In this document: piece after piece, positions 29,976-35,952 of the stretch
Numbering within the stretch: position 1 is the stretch's first letter
Layout of the letters: each line of letters begins with the position of its first letter
From: DAOTXN01 sp034435435
GTDB taxonomy: Bacteria; Chloroflexota; Anaerolineae; S140-20
DNA length: 35,952 nt
Assembly (NCBI GenBank): GCA_034435435.1
Contig: DAOTXN010000005.1
Span: 1-35,952 of the forward strand
Direction: 5' to 3'
Notes under the pieces: generated by a model
Database searches by the model: none
What the model saw: the letters and a program-made list of their open reading frames with translations, nothing else
Told to the model about the DNA's origin: nothing
Position numbers and translations under genes: made by a program

Positions 29976-31568
29976 ATGCGCTGTCACTGCACGATGGCCA
30001 GTCTGGCGCTCCTACTGTTTGCCTTTGCTCTACGCACCTTTCCGCTCGACGCGCAGAGCATGTGGCGCGACGAAGTAGACACCCTCTGCTTCGCCAGGGA
30101 TTTTTGGGATGCCGTAGAACAGGCGCTCGGCCAGTCGTCTCCCCCTACGCCTGGCTTGGACTCACCACGCTGCCAACCGACGGCCGGTTTGTCGCGCATA
30201 GATGCGTCGCACGGGTTGGGGTCTACCCTGCGCGCCCTGTTCACCCTTCCCGGTTGGAACGGCCCGCTCTACACCCTCGCCATGCGCCCGTGGATCGAAC
30301 TCACCGGCGCTAGTCCGTTTGCGCTGCGCTACAGCTCGCTGCTCTTGGGTCTGCTGGCCGTCCCGCTGACCTATGTCACAGGCCGGCGCTTGTTCGATAG
30401 TGCGGCCGGCTTGCTCGGCGCGACGTTGGCCGCGCTATCACCTCACCTGGTCTGGTACAGTCAGGAGGCCAAGATGTACGCAGCGATTCTGACGCTGGCG
30501 CTGCTGGCGGTCTATAGCCTGCGGCGGGCGGTGGACGGCGGCGGCAGACGCTGGTGGGCAGCGACGGTGGGCGCGACGACGCTGGCCCTCTATACCCACA
30601 TTCTGACCGCCCTGCTCATCCCGTTGTTGGTCGTGCTGGCGCTGGTGTGGTGGCCGCGCACACGTCAACATTGGCGCGGCGCGGCGGCGGCGCTGGCGCT
30701 GCTCACGCTGCCTTATCTGCCTCTGCTGGCGTGGCAGGCGCGCCACTGGCTGCTGCCGGCCGGCCAGGGCACGCTCTTTACAGAGCGTCGCCTGGGCGTG
30801 ATGCTCGAATCTACTCTCAGCGGTTGGGGCGGGCAATTCGTCGGCGAGCCGTGGGCGGCAGTCATCCTGGGCGGTTTGGGGCTGTTGGCGCTGCTCGGCC
30901 TGGTGTGGGCCTGGTTGAGCGGGATAGAGACGAGAGATAGAGGGATGTGGCGCGAGCCGCTGGCGTTGCTGGCCTGGGCGTTATTTCCTTTGCTGGGCAT
31001 CTGGCTCATCTCGATTCGCCAGCCCATTTTCACCAACCGTTACCTGGTATGGTCGGCCCCGGCTTTTTATCTGTTAGCGGCGACCGGCGCGACCGGTCTG
31101 GCCGGCCGAGGTTGGTGGGGACGGCTCGCTGCGACGGGACTGGCGGCGCTCATTGTCACGGGCGACGGCTTTGCGCTGCATCACCAATCCACCCGGCCCA
31201 TCAAGCCCGACTTTCGCGCCGCCGCCGGTTACTTGCGGGAACGCTATCAACTCGGCGACGTGATCATCTTTCACCTCTCCTACATGCAAACCAATTTCGA
31301 CTTTTACTTTGCAGATGAGTACGCAGGTTGGGGCGCGCCCGCGCCGGGCAGCAGTATGTCCGAGGCCGAGCTCGACTTTCACATGCGCACACATACCAGC
31401 GGCTACCACACCGTCTGGCTGGTGTTCTCCGAGGCGGGAATGTGGGACCCGCAGGGCCGGGTCAAGGCCTGGCTGGACGCGCACGCCATTGCGCCGCCGG
31501 AGGAGCGGGCGTTTATGCACGTGAGCGTTTATCGCTATCAATTGGACAAAGGGCGAAGGACGAATTGA
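29976..31568 (+). CDS. GT39/PMT_2-like membrane glycosyltransferase
   Basis: 530 residues with about 10-12 membrane helices. The first loop has QSMWRDEVDTLC, matching the acidic D-E motif after helix 1 in ArnT/PMT-type (GT-C) enzymes. The next signature is the LVWYSQEAKMYAAI region after helix 4. These enzymes transfer sugars from polyprenyl-phosphate donors to proteins or lipids on the outer membrane face. The start is uncertain: earlier TTG and ATG codons overlap the promoter boxes. The ATG at 29976 coincides with the predicted transcription start, and ATG 29994 is an alternative. No ribosome site is seen. Confidence 0.82.
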   Translation: MRCHCTMASLALLLFAFALRTFPLDAQSMWRDEVDTLCFARDFWDAVEQALGQSSPPTPGLDSPRCQPTAGLSRIDASHGLGSTLRALFTLPGWNGPLYTLAMRPWIELTGASPFALRYSSLLLGLLAVPLTYVTGRRLFDSAAGLLGATLAALSPHLVWYSQEAKMYAAILTLALLAVYSLRRAVDGGGRRWWAATVGATTLALYTHILTALLIPLLVVLALVWWPRTRQHWRGAAAALALLTLPYLPLLAWQARHWLLPAGQGTLFTERRLGVMLESTLSGWGGQFVGEPWAAVILGGLGLLALLGLVWAWLSGIETRDRGMWREPLALLAWALFPLLGIWLISIRQPIFTNRYLVWSAPAFYLLAATGATGLAGRGWWGRLAATGLAALIVTGDGFALHHQSTRPIKPDFRAAAGYLRERYQLGDVIIFHLSYMQTNFDFYFADEYAGWGAPAPGSSMSEAELDFHMRTHTSGYHTVWLVFSEAGMWDPQGRVKAWLDAHAIAPPEERAFMHVSVYRYQLDKGRRTN

Positions 31569-31583
31569 AGTGGGCGTCGTTTG

Positions 31584-31612
31584 TTGACACGGTTTTACTC
31601 TGGATGTATACT
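31584..31612 (+). promoter_or_regulatory. Strong promoter upstream of the SWIM-protein gene
   Basis: A perfect TTGACA (31584-31589), 17 bases, then TATACT (31607-31612). The expected start near 31619 leaves a leader of about 150 bases before the SWIM gene. Confidence 0.78.
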
Positions 31613-31618
31613 GGAAGC

Positions 31619-31737
31619 GCAGCCGAGGAGAGGAAGTCGGAAATTGTCCACGTTTAACGTGATTCAGAGAAAACGTGATCTGGTCGTGGAAGGCGCACGG
31701 GGTCTGGCGAGACCGACGTGCGTTTCTCGTTTTAATT
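31619..31737 (+). ncRNA. Structured leader or candidate small RNA ending in a terminator-like hairpin
   Basis: Between the promoter and the SWIM gene lie a palindrome CACGTT-T-AACGTG (31649-31661) and a strong stem. The stem is CGCACG (31694-31699) with CGTGCG (31717-31722), enclosing GGTCT-GGCG-AGACC, followed by TTTCTCGTTTTAATT. A transcript stopping there would be about 115 nt. It could be an attenuator for the SWIM gene or a separate small RNA. No known family is recognised. Confidence 0.4.
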
Positions 31738-31767
31738 CCCATGTGTAGGATGGCGCAGGAGGGGTTT

Positions 31768-32019
31768 ATGGATTCAGCCATGATTGGCAAGATTGAAAAG
31801 GGCATTCGCTACGCGCAGGAACGGGATCGCTTTGAATTTCAGCAGTTCACCGTCAGAGTGCAAGGGACGCATCGCGCGCATGTCGTGTCGTACAACAACG
31901 GTCAATGGAGCTGTGGGTGCGATTTTTTCGCCAGCCGGGGCCGTTGCAGCCACACTATCGCCGTAGAAAAGGTCCTGGGCGTGATGTTGCCGGGCGCCAT
32001 TCCAATGATTATGGGGTGA
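31768..32019 (+). CDS. Small SWIM zinc-finger protein
   Basis: 83 residues. The SWIM motif is complete: CGCDFFASRGRCSH, giving C-x-C-x8-C-x-H. It is preceded by QFTVRVQGTHRAHVVSYNNG, a short beta region typical of SWIM domains. These zinc fingers bind DNA or proteins and often belong to larger helicase or nuclease systems; here the domain stands alone. The ATG at 31768 has AGGAGGGG (31758-31765) upstream. A classic terminator follows. The function is unknown. Confidence 0.8.
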   Translation: MDSAMIGKIEKGIRYAQERDRFEFQQFTVRVQGTHRAHVVSYNNGQWSCGCDFFASRGRCSHTIAVEKVLGVMLPGAIPMIMG

Positions 32020-32038
32020 TCAGAACAATCGACCCAAG

Positions 32039-32071
32039 CGGGCAGGAGCAAATCTCCTGCCCGTTTTTTTT
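32039..32071 (+). terminator. Intrinsic terminator after the SWIM gene
   Basis: CGGGCAGGAG (32039-32048) pairs perfectly with CTCCTGCCCG (32054-32063) around a 5-base loop, followed by eight Ts (32064-32071). Confidence 0.95.
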
Positions 32072-32072
32072 C

Positions 32073-32100
32073 TTGCCCTCCGGCGCGGGTGTGGTAGAAT
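32073..32100 (+). promoter_or_regulatory. Promoter of the UPF0104 gene
   Basis: TTGCCC (32073-32078), 16 bases, then TAGAAT (32095-32100), immediately after the preceding terminator. A purine-rich GAGGAGTGAGGAGTGAGGAG leader follows. Confidence 0.55.
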
Positions 32101-32140
32101 CGGCGCTGAGGAGTGAGGAGTGAGGAGAGGAGCACGTGAA

Positions 32141-33136
32141 TTGAAACGCTGGCAAGTCTGGCTGAGTTTGGCGGTCAGCGGGTTGTTTCTGTGGCTGGCG
32201 CTGCGCGGCCTGGACCTGGAAGAGTTTTGGGAGGCCTTGCAGGGCGCGCGCTACGCCTGGCTGGTCCCGGCCGTGGGAGTCTATTTTGGCGCGGTGTGGG
32301 CGCGCACGTGGCGCTGGCACTATATGCTGCGTGCGCTCAAGCCGGTACCCCTGAGGCGACTTTTTCCCACCGTCACCATCAGCTACATGGGCAACAATGT
32401 CTATCCGGCTCGCGCTGGCGAGGTGCTGCGAGCATACGTGCTCAAGCGCGACGAAGACGTGAGCATGAGCGCCAGCCTGGCCACGATTTTGGTCGAGCGC
32501 ATCTTTGACGGGCTGGTGATGCTGTTATTCGTCTTTATCACGCTGCCTACCGTGCCCGACCTGCAGCCCGACCTGCGTCAGCTGGTGGCGCTGGCCAGCC
32601 TGGCCTTTTTCGGCGCGTTGATCGCCTTTTTGGCGCTTGCCTCTGCGCCGGCGACCGCCCGGCGCGTCTACGGCAGCCTGATTCGGCGTTTTGTGCCGGC
32701 TCGCTTCCACGACAATCTGCTCAGTCTGGCCGACCGCTTTATGGACGGGTTGGTCGGCCTGCGGCGCGGACGCGATCTGGCGATGATTTTCTTTACTTCG
32801 ACCGTGGTGTGGCTGCTCGAGACGGTCAAATACTGGTTCGTGATGCACGCTTTTCCCTTCGAAGCCAGTTTTTTCACGCTGATGCTGATGAACGGGTTGG
32901 CCAACCTGGCCCTGACCATCCCTGCCGCGCCCGGCGGCATTGGCCCTTTTGACTGGGCCGGCATCGAGACGCTGGCCGCCTTTGGCGTGCCGCGTGCGCT
33001 GGCCAGCGCCTACACCATCGTGCTGCACGTGGCGCTGTGGTTTCCCATCACCGCTTTGGGCGGGTTTTTCTTTGTGCGCAAAGGATTGACGTGGAGCGCC
33101 GCGCGCGTGGACCGGGCGCAGATTCCGGCCCGTTGA
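32141..33136 (+). CDS. UPF0104 / lysylphosphatidylglycerol-synthase-like membrane protein
   Basis: 331 residues with about eight membrane helices. Family signatures are ARTWRWHYMLRAL (about 58-70), ISYMGNNVYPARAGEVLRAY (about 82-101), ATILVERIFDGLVML (about 115-130) and PAAPGGIGPFDWAGIETLAA (about 262-281). This is the AglD/YbhN/MprF-N flippase-like family, often linked to lipid or glycan carrier transport. The TTG at 32141 is preferred because AGAGGAG lies 8 bases upstream; an in-frame GTG at 32120 would add seven residues. It lies between a GT-C glycosyltransferase and a pyranose-mutase-like oxidoreductase, suggesting surface-glycan work. Confidence 0.85.
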   Translation: MKRWQVWLSLAVSGLFLWLALRGLDLEEFWEALQGARYAWLVPAVGVYFGAVWARTWRWHYMLRALKPVPLRRLFPTVTISYMGNNVYPARAGEVLRAYVLKRDEDVSMSASLATILVERIFDGLVMLLFVFITLPTVPDLQPDLRQLVALASLAFFGALIAFLALASAPATARRVYGSLIRRFVPARFHDNLLSLADRFMDGLVGLRRGRDLAMIFFTSTVVWLLETVKYWFVMHAFPFEASFFTLMLMNGLANLALTIPAAPGGIGPFDWAGIETLAAFGVPRALASAYTIVLHVALWFPITALGGFFFVRKGLTWSAARVDRAQIPAR

Positions 33137-33192
33137 CCGGTCATACAAGCGGCGCTCGTACTTGCAAGAAAACAGGTTACTGCTCTGATGAG

Positions 33193-33346
33193 GATATGAC
33201 AACGAATTTTCAGGATTGACCGAGTGACGCCACTGCTGCCAACCCTCTCCCGTAGTCAGGATCACTTTGGTCAGCGTGGCTGTGGCGCCCAGCCCGTCGA
33301 GCTGAGAGGCCCAGATTCGCTCAATCCTCTGATTCGTTGTCATATC
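33193..33346. repeat. 154-bp element with terminal inverted repeats
   Basis: GATATGACAACGAAT (33193-33207) is an exact reverse complement of 33332-33346. The homology continues inward as CAGGATTGACCGA against TCGCTCAATCCTCTG. The interior has no recognisable gene, although the minus strand stays open (MTTNQRIERIWASQLDGLG). It fills the space between the UPF0104 and oxidoreductase genes. It looks like a miniature inverted-repeat element or a decayed insertion. Confidence 0.7.
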
Positions 33347-33390
33347 TGCACAAGCTGAGCAGGTACGAAAACAGAATTGGAGACCATCGC

Positions 33391-34743
33391 ATGGACGTTG
33401 CTATCATCGGCGCAGGCGCAGCAGGATTGTCCGCTGCTTATGACTTGACGCGCTGGGGACACCGGGTGACAGTGTACGAGGCCGCCGGCTTTGTGGGTGG
33501 ACTGGCGTCCGGTTTCAAAGACGAGGGCTGGGACTGGTCGTTGGAGCGCTACTACCACCATTGGTTTGCCAATGACCGGGCGGTGATGGATTTGATCAAC
33601 GAATTAGGGTTGGGCGACCGGCTCCTGTTCCCCCGGCCCATCACCTCCAACTGGCACGCCGGGAAAATCTACCAGCACGACAGCCCACTCAGCGCGCTCA
33701 AGCTGCCCATCATCTCCTGGCGGGCCAAACTGCGCTATGGGTTGACCGGCGTCTATCTCAAACTCACGCGCAACTGGCGCCCGCTGGAAAAGCACACCGC
33801 CCACGACTGGCTGCTGCGCACGATGGGCCGCGAGGCCTACGAGACGCTGTGGCAGCCGCTATTCATCGGCAAATTCGGCGAGGATTATCGCGAGGTGAAC
33901 ATGGCCTGGTTCTGGGCGCGGGTCTACAAACGCACGTCGCGCCTGGGGACCTTTGTGGGCGGCTTTCAGGCCTTGCTCGACGCGCTGGCCGACCGGATTC
34001 GATCCCAGGGCGGCGCAGTGTTGCTCAACACGCCGGTGCGCGGCATCCGGCCCGCCCAGGATGGTCGCTTGCTCGTGACCGCCCCCGACGGCCCGCACGC
34101 TTTTGACGCCGTCATCGCCACAGTAGGGCCGGGCTTGATGGCGCGGCTGGCGCCCGACCTGCCATCCGATTATTTGGGGCAATTGCTCAAGCTCAAGTCA
34201 ATGGGCGCGCTGGCGCTCATCCTGGCTCTCAAACACCAGTTGATGGAACGCACCTACTGGCTCAACCTGCCCGCCCGCTCCCCCGACCAGCGCGAGAACG
34301 AGTTTCCTTTTATGGCCCTGGTCGAGCACACCAACTATGTCCCCGCCAAACATTACGGCGGCGACCACCTGGTGTATTGCGGCGACTATATCCAGTCCGA
34401 CCATCCCTATATGACCATGAGCCAGGACGAGTTGCTGGCCTTGTTCTTGCCGGCGCTCAAAAAGATCAATCCGGCCTTTGAGCCGGGTTGGGTGCGGCGC
34501 TCGTGGCTCTTTCGCACCCCCTACGCCCAACCCGTGCCGCCGGTGAATCACTCGCACAACATCCCCGCTTTGCGCACGCCGATTCCAGGGCTGTACTTTG
34601 CCAGCATGAGCCAGGTTTACCCGTGGGACCGGGGCACCAATTACGCTGTCGAGATGGGGCGGCAGGTGGCGCGGATGGTTCACGAAAGTAGGACCAATAC
34701 CCCATATCCAATATCCAATCCCCAACCCCGGAGGAAAAAATGA
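33391..34743 (+). CDS. FAD-dependent oxidoreductase (amine-oxidase / protoporphyrinogen-oxidase-like)
   Basis: 450 residues. The N-terminal dinucleotide fold is VAIIGAGAAGLSAAYDLTRW (GxGxxG, residues 3-22), with an acidic strand end in VTVYEAAGFVGG. The mid-region FVGGFQALLDALADRI and the C-terminal IPGLYFASMSQVYPWDRGTN, which places the FAD pyrophosphate region, match the protoporphyrinogen-oxidase/UDP-galactopyranose-mutase-like superfamily. The substrate is unknown. The ATG at 33391 has GGAGA 7-8 bases upstream. The tail TPYPISNPQPRRKK is encoded by an ATATCCAAT-type intergenic repeat. The next gene overlaps by 4 bases. Confidence 0.85.
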   Translation: MDVAIIGAGAAGLSAAYDLTRWGHRVTVYEAAGFVGGLASGFKDEGWDWSLERYYHHWFANDRAVMDLINELGLGDRLLFPRPITSNWHAGKIYQHDSPLSALKLPIISWRAKLRYGLTGVYLKLTRNWRPLEKHTAHDWLLRTMGREAYETLWQPLFIGKFGEDYREVNMAWFWARVYKRTSRLGTFVGGFQALLDALADRIRSQGGAVLLNTPVRGIRPAQDGRLLVTAPDGPHAFDAVIATVGPGLMARLAPDLPSDYLGQLLKLKSMGALALILALKHQLMERTYWLNLPARSPDQRENEFPFMALVEHTNYVPAKHYGGDHLVYCGDYIQSDHPYMTMSQDELLALFLPALKKINPAFEPGWVRRSWLFRTPYAQPVPPVNHSHNIPALRTPIPGLYFASMSQVYPWDRGTNYAVEMGRQVARMVHESRTNTPYPISNPQPRRKK

Positions 34744-35651
34744 CCGATTTGTTAATTGTGCTAAACAAAGACGAAGACAGCGTCACCTTTATTGACGAAC
34801 AAACGCACACAAGCCTGTCCACCGTGCCGGTAGAGCGCAGTCCGCATGAGGTGGCGACGACTCCCGACGGATGCAAGGCCTACGTCTCGTGCGCCGGGGC
34901 CGACTCGGTGCTGGTGTTCGACCTGAGCACGCTCAAGATCGCCGAAACCATCCGCCACCCCGAGTTTCGCTTTCCCCACGAGGGCAAGATCGTGCCCGCC
35001 ACCGGACGGCTATACCTGGCCAGCACCTACGCCAACAAGGTGTTCGTGATCGACACCGCCGCCGACCGCGTGCTCAAGGTCATCCCGGCCCGGCGCATGT
35101 CACACATGGTCGCGTTAGCCCCCGACGGCAAGCGGGCCTACGTCAGCAACATCGGCGACAACAGCCTGTCGGTGCTGGACACGACGACCGACGAGTGGCT
35201 GGCCCACGTCCCCGTGGGCCGACGGCCCGAAGGGGTGGGCGTCTCGCCCGACGGCCAATGGGTCTACGTCGCCAATCAAGAGGACGGCGCGGTGTACGTG
35301 CTCGACACGCAACGCCACAGCCTGCACGCGCGCATCGAGCTGGACCGGGTTCCCATCCGCGTGGCCTTTAGCCCCGACAGCCGCTATGCGTTCGTGCCCA
35401 ACCGCGAAGGCGGCACGCTCTCGATCATCGCTACTGAGAGCCACCGCGAGATCAAGCGGATTCGCGTGGGGCTGTGGCCGGGGGGCGTGGTGTTCAACGC
35501 CGCCGGCGACCGGGCTTACGTGGCCAACAACAAAACCAACGACCTGTCGGTGATCGACGTGGCGACGCTCAAGGTGGTAAGTACAATTGACGTGGGGATT
35601 CACCCGGATGGGCTGGGGTTTTGCCGGACATCAGATGGACGCCCGGCTTGA
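34740..35651 (+). CDS. YncE-like (YVTN) beta-propeller protein
   Basis: 303 residues of repeated YVTN-type blades: PDGCKAYVSCAGADSVLVFD, GRLYLASTYANKVFVID, PDGKRAYVSNIGDNSLSVLD, PDGQWVYVANQEDGAVYVLD, PDSRYAFVPNREGGTLSII and GDRAYVANNKTNDLSVID. About seven blades are expected. No signal peptide is visible, unlike many YncE relatives, so it may be cytoplasmic. The ATG overlaps the oxidoreductase stop (ATGA), with GGAGG in the 3' end of that gene, so they are coupled. The last residues (RTSDGRPA) come from the three-way-junction repeat, and the stop codon lies in its first hairpin loop. Confidence 0.85.
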   Translation: MTDLLIVLNKDEDSVTFIDEQTHTSLSTVPVERSPHEVATTPDGCKAYVSCAGADSVLVFDLSTLKIAETIRHPEFRFPHEGKIVPATGRLYLASTYANKVFVIDTAADRVLKVIPARRMSHMVALAPDGKRAYVSNIGDNSLSVLDTTTDEWLAHVPVGRRPEGVGVSPDGQWVYVANQEDGAVYVLDTQRHSLHARIELDRVPIRVAFSPDSRYAFVPNREGGTLSIIATESHREIKRIRVGLWPGGVVFNAAGDRAYVANNKTNDLSVIDVATLKVVSTIDVGIHPDGLGFCRTSDGRPA

Positions 35652-35825
35652 GCCGGGATTCCTCGCTGAAGCGAGGCGTCCGCACGTGAATCGGTCTGCG
35701 CCTCTGGACTGCTGGACGTCGGATGGATGCCCGGCTTTAGCCGGGATCCTCGCTGAAGCGAGGCGTCCGCACGTGAATCGGTCTGCGCCTCTGGACTGCT
35801 GGACGTCGGATGGACGCCCGGCTTA
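35626..35825. repeat. Tandem three-way-junction palindromes (two full copies and a part)
   Basis: Copy 1 is 35626-35713 (88 bp), copy 2 is 35714-35800 (87 bp), and a truncated third is 35801-35825. Copy 1 contains GGACG (35637-35641), hairpin CCCGGCT-TG-AGCCGGG (35642-35657), ATT, hairpin CCTCGCT-GA-AGCGAGG (35661-35676), then CGTCC (35677-35681) closing on the first GGACG. The rest of each unit ends in GGTCTGCGCCTCTGGACTGC and is identical between copies 1 and 2. A single diverged copy lies at 13496-13541. Confidence 0.85.
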
Positions 35826-35839
35826 TGGACCTTAAAAAA

Positions 35840-35952
35840 TTAATTCGGTAACAAGCCGACATACCTGATCAACTCCAGCGAGCCGTTTTGGAATCCATCC
35901 AAGAAGTTCGCCACGGCTCGCTTGAGAGCTTGCCAATCGTCGCTCAAGCGAT
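35840..35952 (-). CDS. C-terminal end of a possible transposase, cut by the window edge
   Basis: On the minus strand an open frame runs from the window edge to a TAA at 35842-35840: RLSDDWQALKRAVANFLDGF, then QNGSLELIRYVGLLPN. This resembles the tail of DDE-type transposases, and its position beside a block of repeats is consistent, but 36 residues are too few to name a family. Confidence 0.4.
   Translation of the reverse strand, partial: RLSDDWQALKRAVANFLDGFQNGSLELIRYVGLLPN

Noticed and set aside
32525..33343. Minus-strand open frame starting inside the 154-bp inverted-repeat element (MTTNQRIERIWASQLDGLG)
   Set aside because: Most of it is antisense to the UPF0104 gene and it lacks a ribosome site; the first 45 codons may be a remnant carried by the element but cannot be supported as a gene.
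35626..35825. Possible small CRISPR array because of the regular 87-88 bp period
   Set aside because: The units are identical throughout with no variable spacers, and each folds as a two-hairpin junction; this is a tandem palindromic repeat.

Overview
The window is GC-rich bacterial chromosome. It most likely comes from an uncultured Chloroflexota (Anaerolineae/Caldilineae-like) bacterium. That placement is inferred, not proven. It rests on the mix of gene families, on secreted proteins ending in a Y-L/A-P-L-I/V-x-R motif, on tRNA genes without encoded CCA, on frequent TTG/GTG starts, and on intergenic spaces full of short palindromic repeats. There is no ribosomal operon, prophage, CRISPR array or complete insertion sequence. 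The right edge holds what may be the last 36 codons of a transposase.

Layout. 199-2632 (+): a membrane-anchored endonuclease/exonuclease/phosphatase-fold protein and a phosphoribosyltransferase. 7887-2765 (-): a tightly packed six-gene unit behind a good sigma70-type promoter. It encodes a deoxynucleoside kinase-MazG fusion, a second deoxynucleoside kinase, a receiver-adenylate/guanylate cyclase, a beta-propeller lipoprotein, a HAD phosphatase and a metallophosphoesterase. 9143-7984 (-): a FliA/WhiG-type sigma factor followed by a FlgM-like anti-sigma factor. A near-consensus sigma28 promoter sits exactly between them. 9245-9288: four phased 11-bp repeats between the sigma gene and three tRNA genes (Gly, Cys, Leu). 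9733-13408: a YhhN membrane protein and a NarL-type two-component pair whose kinase carries a PDZ domain. 13543-20854 (-): two very large secreted proteins, an NHL-propeller/GH44 glucanase and a metzincin protease with a 49-residue Asp-rich repeat array. 21040-24058 (+): a Ser/Thr kinase with two duplicated extracellular domains, and a lipoprotein. 24126-28317: an MFS transporter, a cupin, a DUF433/DUF5615 toxin-antitoxin-like pair and a degenerate penicillin-amidase homologue. 28483-35651 (+): GntR regulator-slipin operon, GT39-like membrane glycosyltransferase, small SWIM zinc-finger protein, UPF0104 flippase-like protein, FAD oxidoreductase and YncE-like propeller.

Themes. Regulation and cell-surface functions dominate: alternative sigma/anti-sigma, two-component system, cyclase, Ser/Thr kinase, GntR regulator, secreted hydrolases and lipoproteins. 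The most interesting local system is the sigma/anti-sigma module with its own sigma28 promoter, with no flagellar gene in the window. The second theme is short structured repeats lying flush against, or inside, the ends of genes. They include a three-way-junction palindrome present at two loci and two terminal-inverted-repeat elements. They often supply stop codons or extend reading frames. Protein functions are family-level assignments made by reading motifs; no database search was run.
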